64,000 bases of DNA from Paramecium pentaurelia (taxonomy: Eukaryota > Ciliophora > Oligohymenophorea > Peniculida > Parameciidae), in the NCBI GenBank assembly GCA_905183005.1, contig CAJJDO010000040.1:81511-145510 (forward strand), in the 5' to 3' direction. Shown here one piece after another: positions 1 through 13,107 of the stretch. A program made the position numbers and the translations under genes. Position 1 is the stretch's first letter. Each line of letters starts with the position of its first letter. The notes under the pieces are model-generated. The model saw only the letters and a list, made by a program, of their open reading frames with translations, was not told the DNA's origin and did no database searches.

Positions 1-830
1 ATGAATCATTAATCCCATATCTATGGAATTTATTAGATTATTATTAGCATATAATTTCTAGAGTCTTTTACATTCTCCTAATGGTTATAAGGTAGATATT
101 TTATTGTTATTTAGATTCAAATCTACAATATTATTCAATATACTAATTCCAATAACATTTATCAATTTATTTTATGATAAGGATAGACTCTTTAAGGAAC
201 TAATTAATTAATATAAAATTACATTAGTTCTTAAAATGGAACTTCTGTTGTGCTTTCAAAAACCAAGAGATTTTTATCATTCAAAGTCAAGTGTGTTACT
301 GATTATAAATCAGAACCATCACTATTTGTGCAAATAAATTGTTTGGTGATCAATTTTCTTGCTTCTACTAAATCATATGCTGATATAACTGGAGAAGGTT
401 CGATTATTTTAACAGTTTTTTGAATGTCTTTATTATCATTAGATTGTTTATCTTTTTAATCAGCAATTTTTTATACATCATCTAATTTTTTATTACTTGA
501 ATTAGGACGAAGGATTGAACCTTTTTTGAATTGTAATTATAATTTAGAAATTGGTTTTGGAGGTAATTGTTATGTATTAGATGATTCAGATAATAATTAT
601 GATGTTGTAGATGATTATTATTGAATTTATGAATGATTATCATGTAATTATGGTAATTTTGGTCTTAAAACATTTACTCTCTTTTGCATCATATTTCCAT
701 TTGTATTTTCATATAAACTTGGATAACCTTTTTATTAAAGAAAATGTCTTCGTTTAATGTGATCATCCAATTTTTAGTTATCTTCGAATTTTCTACCGCA
801 ACCATGAGGACATTCAAAGTTATTCATCAT
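1..830 (-). CDS. C2H2 zinc finger plus leucine-rich-repeat protein, C-terminus off the edge
   Basis: Start is the ATG pair at 828-830. The first 30 residues form one C2H2 finger (CPHGCGRKF...DDHIKRRH; Cys7, Cys11, His24, His29). A Gln/Asn-rich linker follows. Then come leucine-rich repeats of the LxxLxLxxNxI type (KSLSLSQNKLINV, IVDLNLNNNKISTLQPLG, LQKLYANNNLI) that run out of the window at position 1. One 23-nt intron near 200-222 restores the LRR frame. The combination suggests a scaffold using the LRR for protein contacts and the finger for nucleic acid or protein binding. I do not recognise an orthologue. The protein is incomplete here. Confidence 0.8.
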
Positions 831-863
831 TTTAAATTTAATTAATTAAAAATATATATAATT

Positions 864-1595
864 TCATAGACTTATGCTCAAATCATCAATTTATTGAAGT
901 TATGCATTTATTTCTTATTGTTAATTCTTCTTACAATTATTATGATATCTTTTTAAATGAGTATGTAGCAATGTATGAGATTAATAATCTTTGGAACACA
1001 AAAAACAAGAGAATACATGATAATTTTAACAATGTTTCTTCAAGATATGAGGGAAAAATACACTGCTTATACCTATAAAATCACATGAAGGACATTAGAA
1101 CATTTCAGATTAATTATCTTTAGATTAAATCTATTTTAAATTCTTGATACTCTAAACAAATAATTTAGTTATTGCTCTTAGATATTTAAATTTGTTTTTA
1201 CTATGATATGCTTTTATAGATTCAAAATCTAAATGGAGAGATTTATTATTCAAAGAATTTATTTATCTAAATTTCTATACAATTATATTAAGTTGTTTAT
1301 AACATTATTCAGGTGATAATAATCCTTTTGGAGTCATCTAAAATAATTGTTATAGTTTGATATTGTCTTCATTTTATAGAAGTGTATCAATTTATAATGT
1401 ATTTTTCATTGATTTTCTATCTTTTTTCTTTTAACCATTTAATTTAGATTCTTCTATTTATTCAAATTTCTTATTTTTTTATTCATCATCATTAGAAGGA
1501 GGATTCTTTTTGAATAATATATTAGTTAATAATTATGTGCATTCCAATTGCATTTCCAATATCTTTTTTAATAAATTTTTAGTATCTTCATTCAT
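864..1595 (-). CDS. Protein with paired C-terminal C2H2-like fingers, 243 aa
   Basis: Single uninterrupted frame of 244 codons under the ciliate code, ending at TGA (864-866). The N-terminal two thirds is charged and Gln-rich. Residues about 165-225 carry two finger-like units with the pattern CPSCDF...HILKKHC and CFLCSKDY...HTHLKRYH, so cysteine and histidine pairs are in place. It lies 33 nt from the start of the neighbouring finger/LRR gene, in the same orientation. A nucleic-acid-binding role is plausible from the fingers only. No orthologue recognised. Confidence 0.75.
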
Positions 1596-1710
1596 TTTAT
1601 TACAATAATTTGCATTTCTCTCAACATATATATTTTCTAATTATAATCTAAATATAATATTACATTTTTTTACAAATATTGATAAAAATAATATAAAACC
1701 AAAATAAAAA

Positions 1711-3422
1711 TCAAGATGATAATTTTTATGCCAAAATACTTCTTTAAATAACATGATCTTATAATTATTCTTTTTTATATTTCTCTAAAAATTCTAATTC
1801 TTATTTTATTTTGTCATTTTTTTAATTAATTTCGAGATTTTTTTATAAAATTTGATTTTGTTTATGAATTTTTTCTAACATATTTTCCATTTATTTTTAT
1901 TTTGCCAATTTAAATCTATGTTCATTTTTTTAAGATAATTTAATTTTTCTTAAATCCAAAAGAGATTAATGTCTATAATTATAATAAAATTAATACCTTT
2001 TAATTCCTTCCTCTAACTTTTCATCTGTTTCTTATAATTTAAAATTCAATTCTTCAAATCGCTTTTAATCTAATGATTCCTAAAATTATTCTACTCTCTT
2101 CATAATTCTACTGTTCTTTAATGATAAACTCTTTTATTATTTCAATTAAGATATTTCATGTTTATTTATTTAAATCTAAATATTAATACTATTTATACTT
2201 ATCTTTATGTTGATTTACTAAAATAATTTTAAACATTCTAATTCTCTTTTTAAACATAAGATTCTTATAATTTCTTTTATTTCTCTTCAAATATTTTGAT
2301 AGTTTAATTATGTTTTTTCTTCTCATTTTCTTATTTCTTATGTAAATATTCATTCATATAATCAGATTTCTTTTTTATTGAATCCATAACTTAATCTATC
2401 ATACTCTATTCTAAATTCATTTAAATTTATCTTTTTAACTATCTCTCTCTTTCCTTCTCTTCTTTCTTTTTCAATTATTCCAATAATTCCTCTTATGCTT
2501 ATTATAATTATTTTTATTTTCTTTCCTAATGAAGATTATGATCTTTCTCCAATTCTTAAACTATCTTCTAATGCTCTCGATATTAAGTTTATTCTTCTTT
2601 TTTTGCCTTTTAACATATTTAATCAACCTTTATATGATCCATCCTAAGTTTCTTTCTTACTAATTCTAATTGCTTTTATTTCAATCTTTCTGCTTTCTAA
2701 TAAATTTCAGGTGCAGTCTTACTATAATATTCATCTTATTTATTTATTTAATCATGCACTAAATTTAGAAATCTATATTGTATTCATATTATTTACTTAT
2801 TATAATTTTCTGAAGCTTTAATCAATTTCTTATCAAAAAGTTCCTTTTTTTGAGTTGCACTTAAAATTGTGGAATGAACATCTTCACATGATTATTTTTT
2901 CAATTCAGTAGTTTATTCGAGAGATATTGATTCATCCTTATACTTGATATTTTTAGAATTTATTTATTTAGAGACCTAAGATTGTATGTGTTTTATTTAA
3001 TTTCTTTTTTTTAAGATGTCATTTAATATTTTATATTTACCTGTTACATATTACAAATATGATATAAGGTTCTAAAGTGGATCTTTAAGTTTTTGATAAA
3101 ATTCTTCATAATCTTTCACTTAAAGATCCTGTACATTTAATTTTAGAATTTCCATTGCAGTCTAAGTTCTTGGTGAATTTGTATCAAAATGCATTCTAAA
3201 AACTGTTAAATGATTTGGATTTCTAATGATATTATTCTTTTGTTCAGCTTCTAAATAATTAGCTTCTATAGCTGATTTTAATAATGAATTAGAGATTGTT
3301 GGAAAACGAAATTGTTTATGACTACCTAATAAGTTTTTTGGACTTGAATCACTATTCTATTGAAATGAACTCATAGATCTTGTGATTAGAATGTCACCTG
3401 TTTCCTTTATATAATCAATCAT
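1711..3422 (-). CDS. Long coiled-coil protein, 546 aa
   Basis: Three introns of 23-24 nt join four exons into 547 codons. The first 100 residues are low in helix formers and contain several Ser/Asn-rich patches. From about residue 150 to the end the protein is a nearly continuous Glu/Lys/Gln/Leu heptad-like helix, the composition expected of a coiled coil in a cytoskeletal or basal-body protein. No catalytic motif is visible. Ciliates have many such proteins and I cannot name this one. Confidence 0.75.
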
Positions 3423-3446
3423 AATAATATTAATTTTTATTGATTA

Positions 3447-3689
3447 ATGTCTTTTTAATTCCTTAAAATATGTTTTAATAATGATCTCAGAAGATTAAGA
3501 ATTTTAAAGAGATTTTTGTTTTACAAAATTCAACGAAATGAGTTTTATAGATTAGAGGAGATTAGGAATGAAATGTTGAATATGAAATTTGAAAATAGAG
3601 AATCAGTCAAACAAACTGCTGGAACAAGTTCTTGGGTTTTATATTTAAAAAAGAGACAATAAAATAAATCAAATTGGTAATGGTGGTGA
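3447..3689 (+). CDS. Possible small basic protein, 80 aa
   Basis: An open frame from ATG 3447 to TGA 3687-3689 gives an Arg/Lys-rich peptide (LRRLRILKRFLFYK near the start) ending in Trp residues. It sits between two minus-strand genes and starts 25 nt from the coiled-coil gene, as a divergent partner. A potential 20-nt intron (3677-3696) would remove the stop and add a hydrophobic tail, so the 3' end is unsure. No similarity recognised; in DNA this AT-rich an 80-codon frame could be chance. Confidence 0.35.
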
Positions 3690-3890
3690 TCCTTAGTTTT
3701 TATATTGATTATGTTATATTTCATAAATATAGGAGAATATATATATAAATAAAATAATAAGAAAATATAAACAAAATATTTAGATCATTAAACAACTTTC
3801 ATATCTAAGGGATTGGTTTTCTAACTAAAATTAATTATTTTTTCCACTTTCTATCTGGTATATTTCTCCATCTTTTGGTGATTACTTTAA

Positions 3891-4433
3891 TCATGATATT
3901 ATGAGGCATTTAAAGAAGCACCAAAATTAGACTAACTATAAGTGCACAAAGGAGAGTATGACTAATATTATTAATTAAATGTCTTACACAATCAATCCAC
4001 TAGCCACTATCTTCAGTAATAATGAGACTACATTTAAAAAGGGGCATAATTTAACTATCTTTTTCTTGTTAATCAAAGAAGCGAAAAACAAAATCTTTTC
4101 TCCTAATAAAAGGGCATCTGAAAATATGAAGATTTAAAAAGACACTATCATTTCATCATACCAGTTAGATTTGAGAGTTGTATAGATGATAGCACTTCCA
4201 ATAAATAAAAAAACAAATCCAATAAGATTGCATAGGATTAGACCTTTGGCCAATTTCAATGTCATTTTGTCACTATTTGTTAGAACATATTTAACAGGTT
4301 TTGTAGGAACCTATGGAGGGTTTGTTCCTTATCCTTCTTGTAAATTCCTGTCTTCAGAATCTAAATCTACATTAGTTTGACCATCTATTACTAGAGCAGG
4401 ACCTTCATTTAATTCTTTCATATTAACTTCCAT
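3891..4433 (-). CDS. Four-helix membrane protein, 180 aa
   Basis: Intronless frame of 181 codons. The first 55 residues are acidic and Pro/Gly-rich, presumably cytosolic. Four hydrophobic segments follow at about residues 65-90, 105-120, 128-145 and 152-175, with a lysine-rich loop (NKKKIVK) between helices 2 and 3. The layout resembles small tetraspan membrane proteins, but no family signature was recognised. The coding strand is supported by the clean alternation of hydrophobic and charged stretches. Confidence 0.7.
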
Positions 4434-4910
4434 TGTGAAAATGTTGGTTAAAAACAATTTATATTAATTATTGTTTTCTAATCACATTTCTAGAACCTAT
4501 TTAAATTCATTTTTCATTACGATATCATATGAATTTCAGCTGTGTTAATAAATTTATGATATTTTTGACTTATATTTTATCATAATACGTCATTTCCTCA
4601 ATCAATTCAATTAATTCAGTTATATTTTACAACTTATTATAATACTTTTATTTTCAAATAGTATTTCTAAAAATAGAGTGGCATATTAATTATATCAAGA
4701 ATACTATAAATTAATAGAAATGAATAAAATATTATATGTACTTCTTCTTATTTATTCAACATATATATTCTCATTTATTAAATCCATTAATTATTCCCAA
4801 GTTCATTTAAATTTCATTTCTATTCTATAATAATTGCATAACTCTAAATAGTTCATATAGATAATATGTAAGATAACAATAAAAAATAACATTTTATATC
4901 AGGATTACAC
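4434..4910. other. Intergenic, nothing recognised
   Basis: About 480 nt of very AT-rich DNA between the 5' end of the membrane-protein gene and the 3' end of the SIN3 gene. No frame of useful length and no repeat was seen. Confidence 0.6.
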
Positions 4911-7658
4911 TCATACACATTTTAAATAATCTTCTCCTTAATTAATGATAGGTTTGAAATGGCTACACTCATCAACACTCCACTCAATATTATTTGTAAT
5001 CATCATTCGTCTTTCACCTCTTTTCATATTTCTCATTAAGTAAGGTTATTTACAAGATTTACATATCTCTTAATTGCATCCACCATATGCAGGTAATATT
5101 GATATGAAACAAGCCCTATACCAACAAGCAATCTATATTTAAATAATTCATTTTTTTACTCTATAAATAGGTTTCTTTTCTGGTTTATGATGATAAAATG
5201 CTTAATGCAATTTCAATAATTGTTCTTCCTCTTGTAATTATGAGAATTTACAAAAAACCTAAGATTCTAAATCAGAAACCTTAATTCCTTCACCATTTAC
5301 TATGCTAGATACAACTTAAAAGTATTTATCAAAGTCTCCTTCTACTGATTATGATTTTTCAAAAAATGACATAGATACAACATCAGAAGCACAAATTGCT
5401 AATTGTTTAGCAGCATCATGAAAAACTTTCTCTAAAGTTGAAAATATAAAACCCTAACATAATTAAAAATCAATATACATGTTTTCCGAATAAACTTCTT
5501 AAATGATCTTCATATTTAAAATCTTTGGCCTTTAATGAAAGGAATAAAGCAGATTTAAATAAATTATATCTCTTATCTTATCCTAACTTATTTTATTGAC
5601 TTATGATATAAGCCATTTCTAATCTTTGATATATGGTATGTAAAAATCTTAATAGAATATAAAGATTTTATGTGACATATGTAGTAGACTTAACTTTTGG
5701 TTATAGATTTAGAAATATTCCAGGGGATTCATTTTCTATTTCTGGAATAGATGTAGAAGCATCTTCTGGATTATAATGAATATCATAAATTTCTAGTTCT
5801 TAAATTTCATTTTTTAATTTAGTATCTATTAATGTTAATTAAGATATTTGCATAGGTTTCATAGGAACTTAAAAGAAATGATTGATAAATTTAATCATAA
5901 AAAATGTTCCATTTCTTTTATCAAGAGAATTATTGCCTCCCATAATTTGGAGATAATGAATAACAAATTAACCACATTCTTATAAAATTTATTCATTTCC
6001 CATCCATAGAGAAATCAAAGGAAAAAATCTTATATTGTCTTTATTAGATGGGATTAATGGCATCTATTTAGGTAAAATAGGTTTTATATTAGTCATTTAA
6101 GCAAGAGAATTTAAGAATGAGTTTTCAAATGTGTATTATATTTAATCTTGCTTTCTTTTAACAAAAATATGTTCTTTTGTTCCAAGATGTTTAATTAAAA
6201 TGTTTTTAGCATATTCTTCTATTTCTCTAGCAAATCTTTATCCATTTATGACTAATTTATCATTCTTTTTAAAATAAAAAGATCTATGATCAAGAGAACG
6301 ATGAAAGTTATTTAGGGATACATTTTCCCAAATTTATTTAGCTTTGTTATTTCTAGCAGATATAAGTTCATTTAATTTTTATTTAACTCTTTTAATGAGA
6401 ATTTTAGCACTTTCAGCAGGTTTAGTTTAAAATATCTGAAGGACTTCATTTTAATCTTAAGTTTAATTTCGATATAATTATTATAAGATTCTCATATCAA
6501 TTACTTTAGCAATCAATATTGGATCCTCTTTATTACTATCAATAATCTCTTATAATAAATTTATGGTTCTTTTTATTTATTAAATATTGACATCAAATTC
6601 AAATCTTTCATCTTCACTTTTAAATAACTGTTCTTCAAAAGTATTTTTTCTCATAATTAAAAATGATTGGTCTTCAGAACCAAATGGTACTGATACCCAG
6701 GAATGATTAAGAATTTCTGAATTATTATTAGCTTTTGCATATCCAATAGGCATTCGAACATAAGATCTTGTTACTCTGTCAACTTAAGCAAAATCTGTAT
6801 CTTTTAAAGGTTTAAATAATGGAGTTTGTATTCTTCTAGCAATTACTCTTGTTGATAACATTGATCTAATTTCATCTATATATTCTGTTTCTAACCATTC
6901 TTATTAATTAATTAATTCCATCACTTCCATTTATGTAATTATACATTCAGAATATAGATGTATAATTTTCATAAATTCATTCATAAATTATTAATGTTCA
7001 TTAGGATATTATTAGATAACTCTCATTCTAAATTTATCCCAAAAAAGTAATTCATTCTAATTTAAAAAATTTAAGTGTTACCATATCTACAACTCCATTT
7101 TTATCCAGTAGTTTTTAAAAATAATTTCTATTTTCTTCAATTTTTTTTTTTGGTGGAATTTGATCATGCTTCTTTTTGAAACTCTATAAGAACTATTATT
7201 ATAATTAAGGTTCATTATTAAATAATTCTAATATATGATCTTTATTTTAATGTCCATCTAATTGTCCATTTTATATTTATTTCAAAATTGTTTCCAAAGC
7301 TTTTGATTTGTTAGTCTCATTACTAATAAACTCAGTTAGTCTCTCTTTCTAAGTCTTGTATTTAACATCATCTTCCAATAAAACATTTACTTCTTTTAAT
7401 AATTCTGGTTCTTCACTTAACATTTATCCCAATTACTCTTTAGCTACTTTAGTATTTTAATTAACAATATTTGAAAATTATCTAAAAATGATATCAATTC
7501 AAACTTATAGAGCTATTAATTTGTTCGTCTTAACTTTTAGCAAAATTGTTCACATCTTTCATAAAGTTGTTGATCAAAGTCCTATATAAAAAATCTATTT
7601 GAAAATATACTTCTCCAAATTCACCCATATTACTTTTACTTAATATATCCTCACTCAT
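4911..7658 (-). CDS. SIN3: SIN3 family transcriptional corepressor, 872 aa
   Basis: Five introns (23-29 nt) give 873 codons. The central region carries the Sin3 histone-deacetylase interaction domain almost verbatim: SYVRMPIGY, LNHSWVSVPFGSEDQSF and MRKNTFEEQLFKSEDERFE. Upstream, around residues 15-150, are amphipathic helical stretches where PAH domains are expected; they are divergent. The C-terminal part contains the second conserved Sin3 block (ending in a segment starting FYFKKNDKLV) and finishes with a short Cys-containing tail (CNQEICKSCKQ). Sin3 is the scaffold that brings class I deacetylases to promoters. The gene is shorter than animal and yeast Sin3 because it has fewer PAH repeats. 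It is divergent from the MYB gene with only about 114 nt between start codons. Confidence 0.93.
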
Positions 7659-7772
7659 TTAATTATCTTATATAAAATATAATTAAAATATTTAACAACT
7701 TATTATCAGGAATATTATATAATATTAAATAAATTTTATAATAAATGATCTTTTTGATTAATTTAAAAATAA

Positions 7773-8526
7773 ATGAAATAAAATAAATAAAATATACATA
7801 AGGTTATCCGCAAGAGTAATTTTAAATCTCTAATGTCCTATAGGACCATGGACTGATGAAGAGGATCTAAGAGTAATTGAATTAGTTTAAGAATTTGGTC
7901 CTTAAAAATGGACTCAAATTGCATAATAATTAGATGGAAGAATAGGAAAATAATGTAGAGAAAGGTTATTATAAATGTTATATTTAATAGATGGCATAAT
8001 CATTTGAATCCATTGATTAAGAAAACTCCTTGGGAAGAAGATGAAGAATGGATTCTTTTTCTATATCACAAGGCATTAAGTATTAATCCTCATGATAAGG
8101 TAATAAATGGGCTGAAATAGCCAAACATGTCAATGGAAGAACTGATAACTCAATTAAGAACCATTGGAATAGTGGAATGAAAAAGAGAATGACAGAATTT
8201 TAAATGAAATTGGTTTAAATTAAGTAGAAATTTTAAAGAGAAGGGTATCTTAAGAAGCTTAAATAAGAATTTAAATTTTGAACGATTTTGATCCATTACA
8301 AAAGAAAGCTCTAGAGATTATTTTATAGAATAAATAGTATAAGAACATTACTAGTGAATCTTCAGAGAGTGACGATGTTTCCTATCCAACCAAATAATCC
8401 AAGAAGAATAGATTAGATAAAGAATTAATAGAGTTGTAAGGAGAACAATAACTTAAAGGACAAAATGATTAAATGATAGAATAAAACTACATCAGTGATG
8501 AAGAGTAGGAATTGAGCAATAGGTGA
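7773..8526 (+). CDS. Two-repeat MYB DNA-binding protein, 218 aa
   Basis: Four introns (20-28 nt) produce 219 codons. Residues about 15-65 form the first MYB repeat (RPWTDEEDLRVIELVQEFG... GKQCRERWHNHL) and about 68-115 the second (TPWEEDEEWILFLYHKAL... GRTDNSIKNHWNS), with the regularly spaced tryptophans of R2R3 proteins. The spacing and the RERWHN/IKNHWN recognition helices match the c-Myb type rather than SANT. An acidic, Ser-rich tail follows. If the fourth intron stayed in the message, translation would meet TGA soon after the second repeat. Likely a sequence-specific transcription regulator, transcribed divergently from SIN3. Confidence 0.92.
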
Positions 8527-8714
8527 TTTATAAAATATTAAAATTTTTAGTGTAAATTCCTTTTAATTACTAACAACTTCTAAGAAGAAGAGTAAAATTG
8601 AATATGAAGAAAATAGTATTCAGCAATATTGAAGTCCAAATTTATAAACAATTTTGAAACATTAAATATTATAATATAAAATTTTCCTAAAACTATTTTT
8701 TAGATAATTCTTTT

Positions 8715-10626
8715 TCATTTGACTTCTTCACTTATGTATCTAGCTCTATATTTACGAGGAGATTGGAACTTTTCTTAAATCTTACTATCAATTATTTATT
8801 GTAAGAAGAAATTAACATGTGAATAGAAATCTTCATTCCATACCTTTTCGATAGGTTTAGGACATTTTTTGATTTCTTGTTAAGAACCAACTCTAGCTAA
8901 TTTTTTATCTGAAAGTTAAATCTATTAAGTATTCTTAATTTTTTTATCATTATTAAGGTTTTTGTTTTCATCCTCATCTTTGATGATTTCTAAATTTATT
9001 AAAGGTTATCCTAATTTAGGTCTAGGTTGATTTTCTAAAGTAGATTAATCAAATTCTAAAGATTTTTAAATTAAATTATTTGAAAATATTTTTTCTTTAA
9101 AATTTGAATACCCTTTTGGCACTCTAATATTATTACTGGTTATAAAATATATTAACATACTCGTAATTGTGTTCAGCTTTACTAATAGCAATTTCAATAG
9201 GTGATAATTCATCCGGATCTTCTCTATATAATATTTCACTAATAAATTAAATTTTTAATTACGAAATATCGTGGATGGTCAAATCTGATTATGCACCAAG
9301 TTTTAATAAAGTTGTAGATATTCTAGCATTTCTCAAACAAATTTCTCTTAATTTCACTTTCTCTCTCAAAATTTATATGTCTTTTATTGGATCAATCTTT
9401 TCAATAAAACATTTCTCCTCTTAAGTAAATGGTTAAGTCATTTGTCCCCAATGATACCATACTACTTCATCTCTACATATTTTGAAACAATCTGGATATG
9501 CATATCCATGATCAATAGGTATAAGAAAATAGTCATATGCTTATCGAGTTTGTCCAATGGGTTAATTCATTTTTCTAGAATCGGGTAATATATAAGAATT
9601 ATACTTTTTTCTAACTAGAATATTTTCCTCATTTCTATCACAATTTAGAATTCTGATATCTAAAATGGCTATTTTTCTTGCTTCTTTAGATGGATATAAT
9701 CCACTACCATAATTACCAACATTATCATCATGCTTAATATATAATTGAAATGACCCTTCTTTAATAGGGATTTTCTCATATTAAAATTATTTGTATTCTT
9801 CAGCTTCATGAAATGCAGGATGACATATCTAGACATAATTAGTTATGGGAACTAATATATTATATATTAAAAATAATTACCATTATGATAATGTCCAGAT
9901 GATTGATCTATCAAATATGCTGCCACTTCTCTATCAACTCCTTCTCCTGATAGAATTCCTTATCTAAGTCCTGGAGAATTCATTTTGGCTCTCATTCCTC
10001 TTGGATTATTAGGACTATTTATGATTTTAGTTTTTACGCAAAAGCTTCTTCATCATAAGGTTTAAAAATGGCCACTGGTTTATGATTTAGATCTTCCAAA
10101 ATGTATGTACCTTGAGTACCAAAATCAGTTAATTTAGGTGTAATTCCTTTCATGAATGCTCCTTCTACTGCCCATTTAGCATTCTAAAATATCTCTTAAG
10201 TTTTCTTGGATTCTTCCAATATATTGTGAATGCTGTTGATAAAATACAACTATTATCCTTATTTTCTAGCCATTAATTTTAGAGAGACATGATTCTTAAT
10301 GCCATAATCCTGAAATGTTATGAGTTTATTTTTTTTACTTCTAGATCTTAATTATTTAAGGAGAGTTCTTGATTTTTATAAAGTATTCTAAAATCTGCTA
10401 GATCTAATTTTGTTGTTTTGTGGATTTTCTGTTTCAATATTGAAATTTTCATCCAACTATACATTTTAATTGTAAAATCATTTCCCTTTTAAATTAAATT
10501 AGAAATATGTAACACCAATTCTTACTAAGCACGAGGGTCATAAGGATTTGAAGAACAAAAGCCGAAACCTAATTTTTTGAATTATTAAATACTCTCAAAT
10601 TTCCTCTTGACCTAGCCTTGTTTCAT
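8715..10626 (-). CDS. Ubiquitin-like domain fused to a type II-like PI4-kinase, 597 aa
   Basis: Four introns (23-37 nt) give 598 codons; an in-frame TGA just upstream fixes the start. Residues about 40-130 read as a ubiquitin fold (FRILYKNQELSLNNQDLE then DYGIKNHVSLKLMAR, the counterpart of the K48-to-LRLRGG half of ubiquitin). From about 180 a PI3/4-kinase catalytic domain follows: TYILEDLNHKPVAIFKPYDE (lysine loop), GEGVDREVAAYLIDQ, ILDIRILNCDRNEENILV (catalytic loop with D and N) and LIPIDHGYAYP (metal-binding D). This is the order found in plant PI4K-gamma proteins. Some plant members phosphorylate proteins rather than lipid, so substrate is uncertain. Confidence 0.9.
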
Positions 10627-10687
10627 TGGTTTTAATCTTCAATTTTTTATAATAAATAATCTTTTGAGTTAACAGATATAAAAAAAT

Positions 10688-12500
10688 TCAATAATTTTAT
10701 TTTTTTGGAGATTAGTTTTCTATTCTGCCATCTGGATGGGTAATCTCAATTTTACCATCAGGATATTCAATATATTTAACCTTATTTACATCTACTTTTT
10801 AGAATATACCATCACTAAACAAGGTTTCTTCTTCTCCATTAGGATATATATACTTTTTAGTACCATCAGAGAATCTTATTTGTTTCTCACCATTTTAGAA
10901 ATGAATTTCTATTTAATTATTTGAAAATCTATAGATCTATATATATTAATATTAAATAAAAATACTTAAGGTCCATTTTAAATTGTAATTTAAGTAGTTT
11001 TAGCTTATCCAAAATAGTAAACTATAGTACCATCAGGTAGAGTTTATTTTTTATCATTATTAGTAAAATGAACAATAGTAAATCCATTTGAAAATACTTC
11101 TCGTTTAACTCCATTATTGAATACAACTTCTTTTTTGCCACTTTAATATGTTCTTGAAATTTTTCCATCTGCAGATTAATTTTATTAAATGACTTTATCA
11201 TCATGTTTCAAATAATCTAAATATTATCCATAGTATTTATTATTTTGAAATTCAAACTCTGATTCATCTATTAAATCATTAATCATATCAATTGAAATAT
11301 TAGGTTAATTTTTTAACTATATTAAATCTATCTTAATTTTCTCTTATTCATAACTATCTCCATTTTGATAACTATTTTGATCATCTCCATTTTAAGATTC
11401 AAATTCTTCTTCTTCATTTATACAACCTTATTTATTATGCATCATTGCATATGAATTTACTTTATTTTCTGAAGCAATAGATGCTTTAGTTGAATAATTA
11501 CTTTATGGAGGAGATGATTAGGCAATCAATTTGTTTATATTATGAGTACTTGTATTTTAAGTATTGTTCAATTATTATTATTATATTTATTATTATTATT
11601 TCTCTAATTATAATTTTAATTCCTTTATTTCCTCATTTTATTAAGCCACTTTTTTTCTAAGAAAATCTAATTCTTCTAATTATTTAGTTGTTAATTATTG
11701 TTATCTTTATTATTGAATAGTATAATGTTTCTTTGTTATTCTTTCAATTTTTTTCTTTTCTTCTTCTTTCCATTTTTCAAATTCCTATTTTTCTTATTCT
11801 AATTATTTTTATTATTGAATTTTTAATCTTTATAATTCTTTTTATTATTATTCTAATTATTATTTCTCTTTCTTTAATTCATTTTTATCATCATTTTATT
11901 ATATAATACTTTCATCATTTTTAGTATGATCTAATATTGAATCATTTACTTTTTGTGTACATTATTTACCTTTACCTTTTTATAAAAAATGAACTGGTAA
12001 TTTCTTTGGTTATTATTATTATTATTATTATTCTGTTGCATTTTCATTATTCATTTTTAATATCTCTTAATGTTCTCTTTTTGATAATTCAGATCTTGTT
12101 TATGCATTAGATAAATATTATCTAGTTCCCTTTTTTAAAAATTCTTTCTTATCTTTTTTCTCTTCTTATACAATACCTTAATCTTATAATAATTATTCAA
12201 ATGACTTTTAAGCACCTTTTATAGGTATTTCATCAAAGATGTCTGTGTGTTAATTTTGCTGATTTTAAGTTTCCTCTATAAATTCATTCATAAATGAATT
12301 CTATGAAACATCATGTTTTTATTCAAAATGTTTTTAACTTCTATTATCTAATTGTTATTCTTTAACTTAAACATTACACTTTATATCATCTTCTTTTCAT
12401 ATAAACATTACATACATATTGGGATATTTAGCTGATTATAAAACTTGGACATCTCCTACATTCTAGTAGATAAGTATTCTTCCAAATTCATAAACTACAT
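10688..12500 (-). CDS. SAS4: SAS-4/CPAP (CENPJ) family centriole protein, 586 aa
   Basis: Two introns (29 and 23 nt) give 587 codons. The C-terminal 170 residues form the TCP10/G-box beta sheet characteristic of SAS-4 and CPAP: repeated strands such as SADGKISRTYQSGKKEVVF, FSNGFTIVHFTNND, LPDGTIVYYFG, FSDGTKKYIYPNGEEE and YPDGKIEITHPDGRIE. The middle (about 180-360) is a Gln/Lys/Glu coiled coil with a short polyglutamine run written mainly as TAA codons. The N-terminus is unstructured. The family links the cartwheel to centriolar microtubules, fitting an organism with thousands of basal bodies. A shorter start (MNEF at 12291) is possible but the upstream exon keeps frame. Confidence 0.88.
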
Positions 12501-12828
12501 ATAAGAAATAAAATAAAATAATTTAAATAAACATTAAACATTTCTCTATTAATTCATATTCTATTCTTAAAATTCTGAACCTTTAAATATTCGAAAGTCT
12601 TCCTTTCTCTATTTATAATTTAATTAAGAAATTATCTATTACTACTACAATTAACATTAGAAATGTAAAATAATAAGAAATAGAGAAATCTTTTCATCTG
12701 AAAATTAATACACTGATATCTTGTATAATGACATATGACAATTTCCTTAGATCTTTGAAATAATTAATAGGTAATAATCTTATATAAAATAATAGCTTTA
12801 GATTATAAAGGAAGTTTATATTAAAAAA
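12501..12828. other. Intergenic, nothing recognised
   Basis: About 330 nt between the start of the SAS-4 gene and the 3' end of the next minus-strand gene. No coding signal or repeat seen. Confidence 0.6.
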
Positions 12829-13107
12829 TCAAGAATAGTAATTCAGAGTCGTTCTTCTTTTCAGTATTGTATTTTTACTACTGTCTAGAGAGATTTCTAC
12901 TTTCATTGTGTTTTTCAGTTTCAATCCAGTTGAGTTTCTCTATTATTTTCTATATTTTCCAAATCCTTCAGGAAAAGTGAGTGGAAAGATAATTGGAGAA
13001 TCATAATCATTCTTTATTTATTCTAAAGTAGTCTTTTTTGACTAATTTCTCTCTAATCGTGGTTAGTAAACGTCTTAAGTATGATTCACAATTTAAGCAC
13101 AACCCAT
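12829..13107 (-). CDS. Small MGC-start protein, 92 aa, possibly myristoylated
   Basis: Intronless frame of 93 codons ending at TGA. It begins MGCAQIV, the Gly2-Cys3 pattern used for N-myristoylation plus palmitoylation, followed by a hydrophilic Lys/Arg/Gln-rich chain with one Pro/Phe-containing stretch (IIFPLTFPEGFGKY). No further domain is visible. A membrane-tethered small protein is inferred from the N-terminus only. It is one of several MG-start proteins in the window. Confidence 0.65.
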
